This document shows positions 35,135-48,203 of a stretch of 64,000 nt of DNA, piece after piece. The DNA lies in NCBI GenBank assembly GCA_033961575.1, contig CM066729.1, forward strand, positions 92,631,001-92,695,000, read 5' to 3'. The stretch is from Aselliscus stoliczkanus (Eukaryota; Chordata; Mammalia; Chiroptera; Hipposideridae). The notes under the pieces were generated by a model. It was not told the DNA's origin. It searched no databases and was given only the letters and a program-made list of their open reading frames with translations. The position numbers and the translations under genes are program-made. The first letter of the stretch is position 1. Each line of letters begins with the position of its first letter.

Positions 35135-35515
35135 GGTCTGAAAATAATTCTCTGTGGCTAGCTGTTCCATCCTGGGGATTCAGAGCTCTGTCCTCTGAGT
35201 CATCCTTTCTTTCTCATGAAAGGTATTACTTCTTTGACATGACTAGTTTTATCTATCTGTTTCCTGCAAGTAGAATTTGGGGGTGGAGGGACTCACCAAT
35301 CTTCATTTCTAACTCTCTCTGTTCCTTTCTTTCCAAGCTGGCAGTGTTTTTGCTGGTACAAAATTTTTAAGACTTTTATGAGTCTCCTGGGTTAGTTTGT
35401 CACAAAGATGCAGTACATTACATAATAGGCTAACCCAAAGACCTTTTCTAGAGAAATTCATTTCTATTTTTGACATTCTCTGCAAAGGCTGAGGTAATTA
35501 ATATATAATTAGGTT
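35135..35515. other. Unrecognised sequence
   Basis: Nothing recognised between the SINE and the mariner element. Confidence 0.35.
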
Positions 35516-35517
35516 TA

Positions 35518-36087
35518 TGAAGACCGACAATTAATTTCGAGAACTTGTTCCAACAAAGCTGCTAAACTTTTTTGATATCAGGGGAATTATACATTATGAA
35601 TTTGTACCAACTGGAAAAATTAACCAAGTTTACTATTTGGAAGTGCAGAAAAGGCTGTGAGAAAAGGTTAGATGAAAGCAACCTGAACATTTTGCCAAAT
35701 GATGTTGTATCACAATAATGCCCCAGCTCACACAGTTTGTTTGTGAGGGAATTTTCACCAGTGAACAAATAACTGTATTGGAACACCCTCCCTACTTACC
35801 TGACCTGGACCCCAAAGACTTCTTTCTTTACCTAACGATAAAGGAAATATTGAAAGGAAGACATTTTGATGACATTAAGGACATCAAGGGTAATATTATA
35901 TGATGACAGCTCTGATGGCCATTTCAGTAAAAGAGTTCCAAAATTGCTTTGAAGGGTGGACTAGGTGCTGGTATGAGTGCACAGCTTCCCAAGGGGAGTG
36001 CTTTGAAGGTTACCATAGTGATATTTAGCAATGAGATATGTACCACTTTTTGCAGGATGAGTGCACGAACTTAATTGTAAGGCCTCG
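35518..36087 (+). mobile_element. Internally deleted mariner element with TIRs
   Basis: About 570 bp bounded by imperfect terminal inverted repeats of about 28 bp: the left end tgaagaccgacaattaattt and the right end, reversed, cgaggccttacaattaagtt. TA lies on each side (35516-35517 and 36088-36089), the canonical mariner target duplication. The interior keeps the C-terminal part of a mariner transposase: ITVLEHPPYLPDLDPKDFFL, whose PDL-x-P-x-D block holds the third catalytic aspartate of the DDD triad, and EILKGRHFDDIKDI. A decayed 'W-x-R-C-x-A-A-x-G-x-x-F-E-G' region follows (35960-36010). Full-length mariners are near 1.3 kb, so over half is deleted. It is nonfunctional. Confidence 0.88.
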
Positions 36088-36089
36088 TA

Positions 36090-39000
36090 TAATTAGCATG
36101 CTATTAATAATGGCATGATAAATATAAGGAAGCTATGTTTCTAAGTTAAACATAAATGAAAATTAAAAAAAGAACAACACAAATCAGGTAAAAGGACAAA
36201 GATCCTGGAATATTTAAAAAAAACAAAAAACAACAACACAAAAAACATGCACAATTCAAAGAAAATTATCTTGGTATACAAAAGCCAGTAAGGATCAAAA
36301 AATGTATACAAATACAAACATGTATAAATACAAATAACTTAGGTAGAAATTTTTATTTATTATAAGTTCAGTATGTATTATTTTTAGTGATATCAATGAA
36401 AGGAATAATGATTACAAACTAAACCTCCTTTGGCAGATAGATAATATGTAAAATAATAAAAATGACAATTCTACTTTTCTGTAATGTTACCAGTACTTAA
36501 AAGGTAACTGTGATTTCCTCTAGCACACACCTATACCTACTTAGAAATAAGGCAATATTTTCCACTAAAAATTAATATGTAAGTACAATGCTACATAGCT
36601 AATATGTGATACTGTAGAAGATAAAAGGCTTCGAGACCTAATTAAAACTAATTAATGTATTTAATAAAATAATATCACAAATGCAGTTATATAGTTTAGA
36701 AGCAGCACAAACCAAACACCGAGAAATAAAATTTAAAAACACAATAAGTGTCTGAGGCCTGGCTCATGTATATATTCATGGGTGAAATTAAAAGAAATAT
36801 AAGCTCTGTTCACAGAGCACTTTTTCATAGTATATGTTGGGGGGGTTATAGAGTTTAGACAATTTATTAACTTATGGTAGTTCTCTTATTATTGTTAAAA
36901 TTATCATAGTAAAGCCATTAAATGCTAAATTAATCTATCCTGCTTAGCTATATATCCATAGTCACAAAAAACTTTACATAATATTTGGAGTTTTTTCAAT
37001 ACAGTTCTGCAACTCTAGAAAAAAATATACCGTCGCATGGCATTTTAGAATTTCTGGTAATTGATAGTAATTCTTCATGAATAATGAACCTTTGTTAGAG
37101 ATGTGATTTCCCAGTAGTTTGAACACACAGACAGTACTATTTAGAATAATCTCAGCATTAATACTCTAGATATGTGGCAGACTTATTTTTATTATGAATG
37201 AATAAAATTCAATTTGGTGCCTTCTTCAGTCTAGGGACTAGACTCAGTTAACATTGGACACTGTCAAAAACAAGTTCCAGGTCCATGTAGACACAGTCAT
37301 ATCCTGGGAGGAGTGCCTTAATCCTAGGAAGTAGAAATTGAGTCATGGGGAAGATTCTTGATTGAAAGATCCTCTGAAAAATCTAGAGATAAATAATCAA
37401 ACATGAGATAAGAAAGTAGCATCTTTTCTGTCTTCAGCTATTTAAAGGATTTCATACAGACAGTGATTGCATTTGTTCTGTTTGGCGCTTTTTAAAGTTG
37501 TTTAAAAGTTAAAAAGCAATATATTAAATACTCAAGACAATAGCGTTTTAGTTAAACAACTTAGAGTATGTGTTGTCTGAGACAAGTGCCCATATTTGAA
37601 AGTCTTTAAGCATAATTTGATGTTGAAGAGCAAGGTCAAGCAATGGAAGTGGAAATAGGGGCAATGCTTTTTATATGTTTCAAAATGATGTATAGATTAG
37701 TTGTGATTTCAAATATTTATGTACTTTCATGGTTACTAGCCTGAATATTGTAGTAAACAGGAAGAACAAGAAAAACAATATTCTACACATTTGTTTCACA
37801 GCGACGTGTTCTAATATTTTGATATTAAAAGAAAACATTCTATAGCCCCTTTAATTTAGTTGACTGAAATTCTATTGAAGTAAAAAAAAAATGGAATTGG
37901 ACATATCTGGTTTCAACATTCTCTATGCAAATAACTAATTAACCTTAAATAAATTGGCAGTCAAGCACATGAAATCATCTAGGAATACTTTTCAAGGAAA
38001 AAAAGAAAAAAGATTTGGTAAATAATGGAGCTAACACCAAAATTTTAAGAATGGATGGAAAACAAATTTGAGGAAAAAAAATAAGACGTATACAGAGAAG
38101 TAATAACTGCATTAATTTGAACAATAAAAGAATGCTCTTCACTTTGTTAAGGGCTTTGTCAGTGAAGCTGAGAACAGAAATCAGATTCAAGGAAGTCCAG
38201 GGAAGAGAATGCAAGACAGTAGAAGAAAAGGGTAGGAACACTGAGTATGAATCACTTCTTTCAGAAAATTCTGAATTAAAAAGTAAACATGGTTTCCTCA
38301 AGGGAATTAAGCTATAAGAAGAAAAACACTTCTAAGATTTTTTTTTTTTAGGAGGTTTGTGTGCTGAAGGGGAAGAAGAAATGAAAGAGAAAAGAAAGAC
38401 AGGTACCTCGTGATGTGTTGTCCTTTAAAATGGGAGAGGACAGAATTTATTATACAGATGGCAGCATTAGCTGGAGAGAGGGTAAAGAATGTTTCCTCCT
38501 CAGGAATATGAAAAATTGCTAGAATTTCTGCACTTCATTTCACATTATCAGGTTTCTGAGAAATTTTGTTAATGGCTATAATTTTCTGCAATGTCAAAAG
38601 TTTATAATGTATGAAAATAGAACTTTGAAATTTTAACTTTTTATCTTTCAAGAGTAAAGTACAGAGAGGTACTTCCATACAATTTATTTGACAATTCATC
38701 ATTAAATGCAGTCCTCGTTCTTCTCAAAGATAATAAAGTGTGGGAAGATATCTATCTATAATAATTTCACTCATGTAACTAATATGATATAGTAAGATTA
38801 CTTACACATGTTAGGTTTCATGTGTAGAGCTATAGTAATTAAGAGGCATAGCTTAGACTCAAGTTGTTATTGTAGAGTGCAGGCAATAATAGAAAAGAGT
38901 GGGCCTCTGAAAAGATTGCAGTTAACAGGTAATTTTTTTTTTTCCTTTAAATTGAAGAAAACAGATATTTCTTAAAGCTTTATCTTTTGCTTATATATAC

Positions 39001-39223
39001 TGTCTTTAAAAAGATTTTGAGTCTAGAAATGGACTCTTTTTAAAATTTTCTCCTTCATATAAATGCTACAATTCAAAACTGGCATAATATAAATCAATAT
39101 GCCTAACAACAACAACATCATAGAAATGGCTTAAGAAGTCAGTTGTGATTCAATTCATTATTTTAAATATGTTCATCTTCTAAATAACTATGATTTCATT
39201 TTTGCTTATATAAGGATGGTCAG

Positions 39224-39226
<3 letters not shown>
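36090..39226. other. Unrecognised AT-rich sequence
   Basis: About 3.1 kb without a gene or repeat that I recognise. The opposing frames near 37975-38317 overlap each other on opposite strands and match nothing known to me. Confidence 0.45.

Positions 39227-39264
<38 letters not shown>
39227..39264. repeat. (AT)n microsatellite
   Basis: Perfect TA/AT dinucleotide run. Confidence 0.97.
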
Positions 39265-39265
<1 letters not shown>

Positions 39266-39471
39266 TATTTTATGCATTTTCATAAGCATATTAAACATTA
39301 AGCCAACTATTATAAAATCTATAAGTATTTAAGAAACATTTTGGTATCTATAAATAAAACTGATTCTAACATTATATGCTATATGATGATTTATGAGGGG
39401 AAAAATAAGTTTTTATGGTGGAGGCAAGTGATTTCTGTACCATAATTATACTACAGATAAAATGTTTGTGT

Positions 39472-39825
39472 TTTAGACTAATCAAGATACTATAACACAA
39501 TACCATGGAATGGGTGGCTTATAAATGACAAAAATTTATTTCTCCCAGTTCTGGAACCCAGAGTCCAAGATCAAGGAGCCTGAAAATTTGGTGTCTGGTG
39601 AGGACATGCTTCCTGGTTCATAGACTGCCATGTTCTGACTATGTCCTCACATGTCAGAAGGAACTAGAAAGATCTCAGGCCATTTCATAAGGGCACTAAT
39701 CCTATTCATAAGACCCTCCACAAGACCAAATAAGCTCTTAAAGGCCGAACCTCCTAATACCATAAGGTTAGGATTTCAATAAATATAGTTTGTGAGAACA
39801 TAAAGATTCAGTACATAACCATTAG
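39472..39825 (-). mobile_element. MaLR LTR, antisense
   Basis: Reversed MaLR-type LTR in order: 'aatgggtggcttataaatga', 'cccagttctggaacccagag', 'tccaagatcaaggagcctg', 'ggtgtctggtgaggacatgc', 'ttcctggttcatagactgcc', 'tatgtcctcacatgtcagaa', 'aagggcactaatcctattca', 'cctcctaataccataaggtt', ending near 'aagattcagtacataacca'. No internal sequence attached, so probably a solo LTR. Confidence 0.82.
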
Positions 39826-41435
39826 TTTACACAAGAAAGTACATGCATTAAAACATTGCATTTATGTGATTTAAATCAATTCAAATCTTTAACATTATAT
39901 TTTAGAATCAATCAAATGTCCAAATTTCTTACCAAGGATTTTTTTTTTTTTTTTTTTTAGTTTCAAGGAATAATGTATGTACAAATTCAAAAATTAAAAC
40001 TACAAAAGGTTACATATTTTCTTGTATCCATATTGAGGAAAGTAAGAAAACTTTACATTTTTATATGTGCAGTCTGAAAATCAAAGAGCACTTCCTGAGA
40101 GAGAGGCTAGAGGAGCATAGAATATGTATATTTTATTTTCTTCATTCAGCATCTAGTACCTGTCGTGTACCTGTGGGTACTATATAAATAATTTCAACAA
40201 AGATAATGATGACTACATATTGGCACTCGGAAGAAAGTTATAAAATTTGAATTGTGTTTTGTAGTAACAAAAATTGCAGTCCACTATTTCATAATGATTC
40301 TACTGCCATTATTTCTCTCTAATTCTGCTACTTCTAGCATTGGCTTCATGCCCTTTATCTGTTTTTTGTTTTCTGCACTATAAGGTAATTTCAGAAGCAG
40401 GACAAATTAGAATAAATTCATTTGATTGCCTCATTAACTTTTAGCATGAAACCATAGTTGAATAACATTTACTGAATACAATATAAAGTAAATTGCATTG
40501 TAGTAGGATAACACTGCACATCACTGTTCATTGTAGATAATGAAAACTATCGATTGTATAGAGGAAATCATTTCCAAACTCCTGCCCAAATTAGGGATCT
40601 CATCTAGTAGTCTATGTGATATATGTGCATTAACAGAGTTATCAATTTAACATGTTATTAAATTTGAAAAAATAAACAAAGATATATCATCACTCTTTTC
40701 CTGAGAACATTTGCTGATAAAAATATAGTGCTAAGGATTAGGATAAACCAAAAGCAGTAAATCCTTCCAGTCTTGTATAGTAGTAGGAAAATTATTCAAC
40801 CATGATGATCAGTAAATCACCTGTGCCAGCCAACTTTGCCATGGCCTATGTCACAGCTTGTGAAATGCATGAAGCTACCAAGCTACCAATTAGTGTGGTC
40901 AGTGAGAAATTATACATTAAACATATGTAAAATATATGTGGGGAATATAATGAATAGTACCATCATATAGCAAATAGAGAAAAATCTGAATGTTCTTGAA
41001 ACAGTGGTTTAGTCAATTCCATGGATGATGTAAACCTTCAACTGTTATTTTGCTGTTTAATAACATTTTTAAACTTAAGATGACATTGTAACAAAAATTA
41101 AGAACTGAATTTCTATTTCTCAACAACTTAATAATAAATATGAATTTTGCACAAAATTTAAAGACATGAAAAAAATGGTAAATTAACATTTGCAGTGAAA
41201 GATTATGCATTTCCATCCACTCTGAAGTATGACTTATTTCTTAGATCAAACAATTATTCTTATACATTAATTTTGGTCATCTTCAATTCCCAAGTTGTTG
41301 TGAAAGTAAAAACAAACTAACAAAGAAAAATCTTAAATCATTGTTATAGTTTCAGTTCCATTAGCAAGGAGGTAATTTACAAACACTCAAGTGGTGCCAG
41401 ATTTACATTAATAGATGTTTTAAGTAGAAAAACTG
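39826..41435. other. Unrecognised sequence
   Basis: No gene or repeat recognised, apart from a poly-T run at about 39939-39958. Confidence 0.45.
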
Positions 41436-42770
41436 GTAAGGGAAGACCCAAGATGGCAGGGTAGATAAACACTGTGCCTGCTTCCTTCTATGAACACATT
41501 AAAATTACAACTAAATTATAGAACAATCAACCTGGAAACCATTGGAATTCTAGCTGAACAGATATTTCATAGTAAGGATGCAACAATGAAGCTATGTTGA
41601 GACTGGCAGGAGGGGTGACGATGCAAAATGGGATTGCCCCAAACCTCCAGGTGGTGGGTGAAAATAAGGAGCGATATCTTGGCCATGAAGTATCCCCTTG
41701 AGGAGCAAGGGACTCCACCCACACACCAGGCTCCCCATCCTCAGTATTGATGACAGAAGATGAACCTACACAATATCTGGCTCTGAAAAACAGTGGGGAT
41801 TCTGAATATACATGTGGGATAGGCTGCAGGAAACCCAGATATTCTCTGAAAGGGCCCACATAAAAACTCACTTGAAGGCACTCTCCCTGGGCTCCAGTGG
41901 AGAGATAATGATTTGGAGGTGGCTGGACCCAGAGGCATATGGGGGGCAGGCTGAGTTGTGTGGCTTCAGGGTGGGAGCTGGAGGACAGTCATCATTTTCC
42001 CTGTGTGGAGTCCTTATTCAATGCACCTGGCAGGTGGGAGCCATCTTTCCTGTGTTTAGCCCTCTTCCACATGGCCAGCGCTGAATCTGAATTGGTCTGG
42101 TAAGCTCTGCTGGGACCCTACCAGACCTAACTCCCCCAAGGCTGGTGATATTTTCTCAATCAGACACCAGCCCCAACTGCATTGTACTCTTTCTTGAAAA
42201 ATTATCAGAGTCTATGGGCCCCAGGGAGGTGACAACTAGCCTTGGTGTGCTCTGAGGCTTTTGCTGAATAGCTCATCTCAGCACTGACCCCAATCCAGAA
42301 TCTACCTTAACCTGGTGACCACAACTTTTCCCATTCTTGTGACTCCATGAGACCTTCCTCACTCAGCTTGCACACTATCAGTGGCTGAACTTTAATGAGA
42401 CAGCATGTGGCTGCAGGTCTCAGGGCATCCTGGCTATTTGTGGGGCTACCTCAGGCCTGGTATTGGTAGCAGACATCCCCAGTTTGAAGCATGGACTCTT
42501 CCATGCACCTCCAGGATTAGCACAGGTAGTGAACAAGCACAGATCACTTTGTAGCTCTTACCAAGGAGTCCCCAGCTGGTCACAGGCAGTCATGGACCTG
42601 GGACTGCACTGAAGCCCCTTCCAACAGGCACCAAAATTAACATCCTTGGAGGTTGGCTTCAGACCACAGCAGAGCACTGCCCAATTAGTCCCACAAATGA
42701 CACACACAAAGGGCAATCTGAACAGTGACAAGAGCCCATTAGGGCAGCCAGAATGAAGAAACAAAAAATA
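41436..42770 (+). mobile_element. L1 5' UTR (of near full-length fossil L1)
   Basis: Starts 'ggtaagggaagacccaagatggcagggtag', the 'aagatggc' opening typical of L1 5' UTRs, and is GC-richer than all surrounding DNA, as L1 promoters are. It runs for about 1.3 kb to the ORF1 start region. The opposing frames at 41527-42084 lie in this noncoding segment. The internal pol II promoter that drives L1 transcription would lie here in an intact copy. Confidence 0.75.
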
Positions 42771-43640
42771 CGTCCCAAATAAAAGAGCACGAGACACCTC
42801 CAAAAATAGAACTAAATTAAATAGAGACAACCAACATACCAGAGACAGAGTTTATAAGACAGTGGTTATAAGAATGCTTAAGGAACATAGTGAGAATTTC
42901 AACAGAGATAGCAAGCATAAAGAAGGATACAGAAACCATAAAAAAGAGGGCCAGAAATAAGAATATAATAACCAAAATGAAGTATACACTAGAAGGAATC
43001 AAGAGGAGATTAGATGAAGCAGAGGATCGATTCAGCAACTTAGAAGACAGCATACGAAGGTAGCATAAAAAACCCAATCAGAACAACAAAAAGAAAAAAG
43101 AATAAAACAAAACAATACAAAACAAAAAACAAGATAGTTTAAGAGACCATAGGCACAACACAATGTATAACAACAATTGCATCATTGGAGTACCAGGAGA
43201 AGATAGGGAGTAAGGGATCAAGAACCTATTTTAAGAAATAGTAACTTAAAACTTCCTTAACCTGGCAAAAGAAATAGACATACAAGTCCAGGAAGTACAG
43301 GGACTCCCAAACAAGATGAACCCAAACAAGACCACACCAAGACAGAATATAATTAAAATGGCAAAGGTTAAAGACAAAGGGAGAATCATAAAAACAGCAA
43401 GAGAAATATAACTAGTTACTTACAAGAGAGCTCCCATAAAATTATCAGCAGAGTTCTCAACATAAACTATGCAGGCCAGAAGGGAGTGACAGGAAATATT
43501 CAAAGTAATGAAAACAAGGGCCTAATCAAAACTATTGTACCCAAAAAGGCTATCATTGAAAATTGAAGGACAGGAAAAGGGCTTCCCAGAAAAGCTATAG
43601 GAGTATTACAAATAATGTTAAAAGGCTTTCTTTAAGCAGA
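42771..43640 (+). pseudogene. L1 ORF1 pseudogene
   Basis: Decayed ORF1, encoding the RNA-binding L1 chaperone protein in living copies. The coiled-coil end is legible (…RLDEAEDRFSNLEDSI…, about 43005-43055), then the RNA-recognition part (…GVPGEDRE…), and the C-terminal domain (…MNPNKTTPRQ…IIKMAKVKDKGRI, about 43315-43390; …MQARREWQEIFKVMKTRA). Stops and frameshifts occur throughout. An A/CAAAA-rich expansion sits at 43080-43130. Confidence 0.78.
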
Positions 43641-44680
43641 AGAAGGAAAAAAAAGTTAAAAAATATAAATAATAAAATGGCAATAACTGTGAACCTATCA
43701 ATAATCACTTTAAATGTAAATGGATAAATACTCCAATCAAAAGACATAGGTAGCTGAACAGATAAAAATATAGGATCTGTACATATGTTGTCTACAAGAG
43801 ACCCAGCTTAGATCAAAAGACACACATAAACTGAAGTAAAAGGATAGAAAAAGATATTTCACACAAATGGAAATGAGAAAAAAAGCTGGAGTAGCAATAC
43901 TTATACTGGACAAAATAGACTTTAAAATGAAGACTATGATGAGAGACAAAGAGGGACATTATTACATAATAATAAAAGGATCAATCCAACAAGCAGACAT
44001 AACCCTAATAAACATTTATACACCAAACATAGGAACCCTAAATATATAAAACAAATATTGACTGACATAAAGGCAGAGATCAACAATAACACAAACACAA
44101 TGGGGATTTTAAAACCCCACTGACACCAATCAACAGATCTTCCAGACACAGAATCAGCATAGAGATAGCATCCTTAAATGACATATTAGGCCAAATGGAT
44201 TTAATTGATATTTTTTTAAGCATTACACCCCAAAGCAGCAGAGTATACATTTTCTCAAGTGCACATGGAACATTTTCCAAGATAGACCTTGTGTTAGGCC
44301 AAAAAGAAGTACCAATTAAATTAGGAAGATTGAAATCATATCAAGCATCTTCTCTGACCAAAATGATATGAAACTAGTAATCAATTATAAGAAAAAAATT
44401 TTAAAAACCTGAAAACACACAAACAATGGAGGCTAAATAGCATGCTACTAAATAATGAAATGGTCTGCAATGAGATCAAAAAAGAAATCGAAAGATACAT
44501 TGAGACAAATGAAAATGAAAACACAATGACCCAAAAATCTATGGAACACAGAGAAAGCAGTTCTAAGTGAGAAATTCATAGCAATGCAGGCATACCTAAA
44601 GAAACAAGAAAAATCTCAAATAAACAGTTTAACTTTACACCTAAGGGAGCTGGAAAAAAGAACAGCAAACAAACAAAAAG

Positions 44681-44687
44681 AAAAGAA

Positions 44688-44747
<60 letters not shown>

Positions 44748-44750
44748 AAA
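44681..44750. repeat. (GAAA)n microsatellite in L1 ORF2
   Basis: About 16 GAAA units; gives the lysine/arginine/glutamate-rich frame at 44584-44829. Expanded inside the fossil ORF2. Confidence 0.97.
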
Positions 44751-46965
44751 AGATCAAAGTGAGTACAAGGAAGAAAATAATACAGATCAGATTGGAAACA
44801 AACAAACTAGAGGGAAAATAAGTAAATAAATAAATAAATAAGATCAATGAATCCAATAACTGTGTTTTTTTTTTAAAGATAAACAAAACTTGAACTAGAC
44901 TCATCGAGGAAAAAGAGAAAGGACCCAAATAAATGAAATCAGAAATGAAAGAGAAGTGGCAATTGACACCACAGAAATACAAAAAGAAATTAAGAAAATA
45001 GTATGAGCAGCTATATGTGAAAAAAAATGTGACAACCTGGAAGGAATGAATAAATTCCTAGAAGCATAGAATCTTATAGGCTGAATGAAAAACAAACAGA
45101 AAATCTGAGCAGACAGATTACTACTAACAAAATTGAATCAGTAATCAACAAGCTCCCTACAAACAAAATTCCTGGACCAGAAGTCTTCACAGATGAATTT
45201 TATAAAACATTCAAAAAGAATTAATACCTATTCTTCTCAAACTATTCCCATAGATTCAAGAGAAGGAGAGTCTCCCAACCTCTTTCTACGAGATCACCAT
45301 TGTCCTAAATAAAAAATTAGATGAAAACATTACAAAAACAAAGCTACAGGCTGTTATCCCTAATGAACATAGATAGATACAAAAAAAAAATCTCAACAAA
45401 ATATTAGCAAACAACTGAGCAATACATTCCAAGATCATATACCAAGATCACGTGGGATTTATTCCTGGCATGCAAGGTTGCTTCAATATCCACATCAACT
45501 GACTTCATATATTACATAAACAACATGAAAAATAAAAATCATATAATCATATTAATAGATGCAGAAAAATATTTGACAAAATCCAGCATCCATATATGAT
45601 AAAAACTCTCAGCCCAGTTAGAATACAGGGAACATAGCTCAATATAATAAAGGTAATATATGACAAATCCCCAGATAATATCATAGTCAATGGCAAAAAT
45701 ACTAAAAGCATTCCCCTTAAGATCAGGAACAAGACAAGAATGTCCAGTTTCAACACTTTTATTCAACATAATATTGCAAGTCCTAGCCACAGCATTCAGA
45801 CAATAAAAACAAATAAAAGATATCCAAATTGGAAAGGAAGAAATAAAACTGTCATTATTTGCAGATGACATAATACTATATATATATACACAGAGCCCCA
45901 AAGATTACACCAAAAAGCTATTAGAACTGATAAATGAATTTAGTAAAGCAGCAGGAAACAAAATTAATATTCAGAAATTGGTTACATTTATATACATCAG
46001 TAATGAACAATCAGAAAGAGAAATTAAGAAAACAATCCCATTTATAACTGCATGAAAAAATAAAATACTTAGGAATAAATTTAACCAAAGGAAGTAAAAC
46101 ACCTGTGCTCAGAAAGTATGACATTAAAAAGGAAATTAAAGAAGATACAAATAAATAGAATGATATACCATGTTCACGGAAAGGAAGAATTAATATAGTT
46201 AAAATTTCCATACTACCCAAAGCAATCTATAGATTCAATGCAATCCCTATTGAAATACCACTGGCATTTTTCACAGTAATAGAATAATCTTAAAATTTAC
46301 ATGGAACCATTAAAGGCCCCAAACAGCCAGGGCAATCCTGAGAAAGAAGAACAAAGCTGAAAGCGTCATGCTACCTGATATATCAAATTATATTACAAGG
46401 CCATAGTAATGAAAACAGTATAAACACACACACATAGACCAATAGAACAGAATAGAGAGCCCAGAAATAAATGCCTGTGTATGTGGTCATTTAATCTATG
46501 ACAAAGGAAGGAAGAATTTACATTAGAGTAAAGACAGTCTATTCAATAAATTGTGCTGGGAAAACCTGGACAGGTATATGCAAAAAAAAAAAAAAAATGA
46601 AACTTAGTTATGCCATATATAAGAATAAACTCAAAAAGGATTGAAGACTTAAATGTAAGATCCACAGCTATAAAAGACCTAGAATAAAATATACAAAGTA
46701 AGCTCTCTGAGGTTAGACTTAATAATATTTTTACCAGTATATGTCCTTGAGCAAGAGAAACAAACCAAAAAATAAACAAATGGGACTAGATCAAACTAAA
46801 AAGCTTTTTGTTTTGTTTTTCTTTTATCAAGCATAGGAAATCATGGAAAAAACTAAAAGGCATCCTACTGAAGGAGACAAGATACTTGCCAATAATACAT
46901 CTGATAAGGATTAATACCCAAAATTTGTTTAAAAAAAAAAAACTAACCAAAAGACATACAACTCA

Positions 46966-46978
46966 ACACACACACACG

Positions 46979-47022
<44 letters not shown>
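46966..47022. repeat. (CA)n microsatellite in L1 ORF2
   Basis: CA run with two CG interruptions near its start. Confidence 0.97.
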
Positions 47023-47026
<4 letters not shown>

Positions 47027-47961
47027 CCCATTTAAAAATGGATCTGAATAGAAAATTATCCAAAGAGGACATACAGATGGCCAATAGACATATGAAAAGA
47101 TGCTCAATGTCTCTAATCATCAGAGAAATGCAAATAAAAACCACAATGAGATGCAACCTCACTTCTGTCAGAATAGCTATCATCAGTAAATTAACAAACA
47201 AATGATGGCAAAAGTATGGACAAACGAGACCCCTTGTGCAGTGGGTGGAATTGTAAATTGGTGTAACACTATGGAAAAAAGTATGGAGATTCCTCAAAAA
47301 CTTAAAAATAAGAACTCTGTTATGACTCAGTGATTCCACTCCTGGGCATTTATCCAGAGAAATCCAAAACACTAATTCAGAAAATATTTATGCACCCCCC
47401 TACATTTACTGCAGCACTACTCACAAAAGCCAAGATATGGAAACAACTGAAATGCCCATCAATAGACAACTAGCTATAGAAATTGTTGTACATTTATATA
47501 ATGCAGTGTTATTCCATAAAAAAAATAAAATCTTACCATTTGAAACAACATGGATAGAGGATATTATGCTACATGAGAAAAGTCAGACTAGGAAAAAAAT
47601 GCCATGTCAAATACCATATGATATCACTTATATGTGAAATCTAAAGAACAGAATAAATGCACAAACAAAACAGAAAAAGACTCATAGATACAGAGAACAA
47701 AGTGATGATTGCTAGACAGGAGGGGATTTAGGTGGATGGATGAGTAAGGCCAAGAGATTAGGAAGTATGAATTGGTAGTCAAAATTGTCATGAGGATATG
47801 AAATACAGCATGGGGAATATTTTCAATAATGTTTTAAACTATTTATGGTATAGGATGGGTACTAGATTTATCAAGGGGATCATTTCTTAAATTACATAAA
47901 TGACTAACCATTATGCTGTACACCTGAAACTAATATAAAATAATCTTGAATGTCAATTATA

Positions 47962-47967
47962 AATATA

Positions 47968-48010
<43 letters not shown>
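47962..48010. repeat. (AT)n microsatellite
   Basis: AT run with one GT interruption, lying between two copies of the L1 3' UTR module. Confidence 0.95.
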
Positions 48011-48012
<2 letters not shown>

Positions 48013-48171
48013 TATATCATATATATTCACAGGATGAAACTACAGCAAAGGGAATATAGTCAATTGTATTATAACAGCTATGTATAGCATCAGATAGATA
48101 GTAGACTTGTTGGGGTTATCACTTTGTGAGGTGTGTAAATGTGCAATCATTATGTTGTTTCACACATGTGA

Positions 48172-48194
48172 AAATAATAATAATAATAATAATA
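48172..48194. repeat. (AAT)n microsatellite at L1 tail
   Basis: Seven or so AAT units at the end of the first L1. Confidence 0.9.
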
Positions 48195-48203
48195 TAAAAA
48201 AAA

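Larger units (their letters stand above)
43675..47485 (+). pseudogene. L1 ORF2 pseudogene (endonuclease and reverse transcriptase)
   Basis: Begins MAITVNLSIITLNVNG (endonuclease start). Further endonuclease text includes KAGVAILILDKIDFKMKTMM and ITLINIYTPNIG (43867-44049). The reverse-transcriptase catalytic motif is legible as SLFADDIILY (FADD at 45858-45869). Late ORF2 text reaches about 47485. Many stops, frameshifts, a GAAA expansion (44681-44750) and a CA expansion (46966-47022) break it. It is a fossil with no chance of activity. Minus-strand frames here (e.g. 46929-47372) are antisense shadows. Confidence 0.85.
47486..48200 (+). mobile_element. L1 3' UTR with two tail modules
   Basis: 3' UTR of the fossil L1. 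The first module (about 47715-47961) has 'gatgggtactagatttatca', 'gatcatttcttaaattacat' and 'gctgtacacctgaaactaat'. A (AT)n run follows (47962-48010), then a second copy of the same module (48023-48170: 'gaaactacagcaaagggaat', 'gtagacttgttggggttatc') ending in (AAT)n and A-rich sequence. Confidence 0.78.

Noticed and set aside
41527..42084. Overlapping GC-richer open frames of 65-114 residues on both strands
   Set aside because: They lie in the L1 5' UTR, overlap on opposite strands and match no protein I know.
43867..44049. Readable L1 endonuclease frame as a possible active retrotransposon
   Set aside because: ORF1 and ORF2 contain many stops, frameshifts and microsatellite expansions, so the element is a fossil.
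44584..44829. Lysine/glutamate-rich coiled-coil-like frame
   Set aside because: Produced by the GAAA microsatellite inside L1 ORF2.
46929..47372. 147-residue minus-strand frame, the longest in the window
   Set aside because: Antisense of L1 ORF2 running through the CA microsatellite (Val/Cys alternation).
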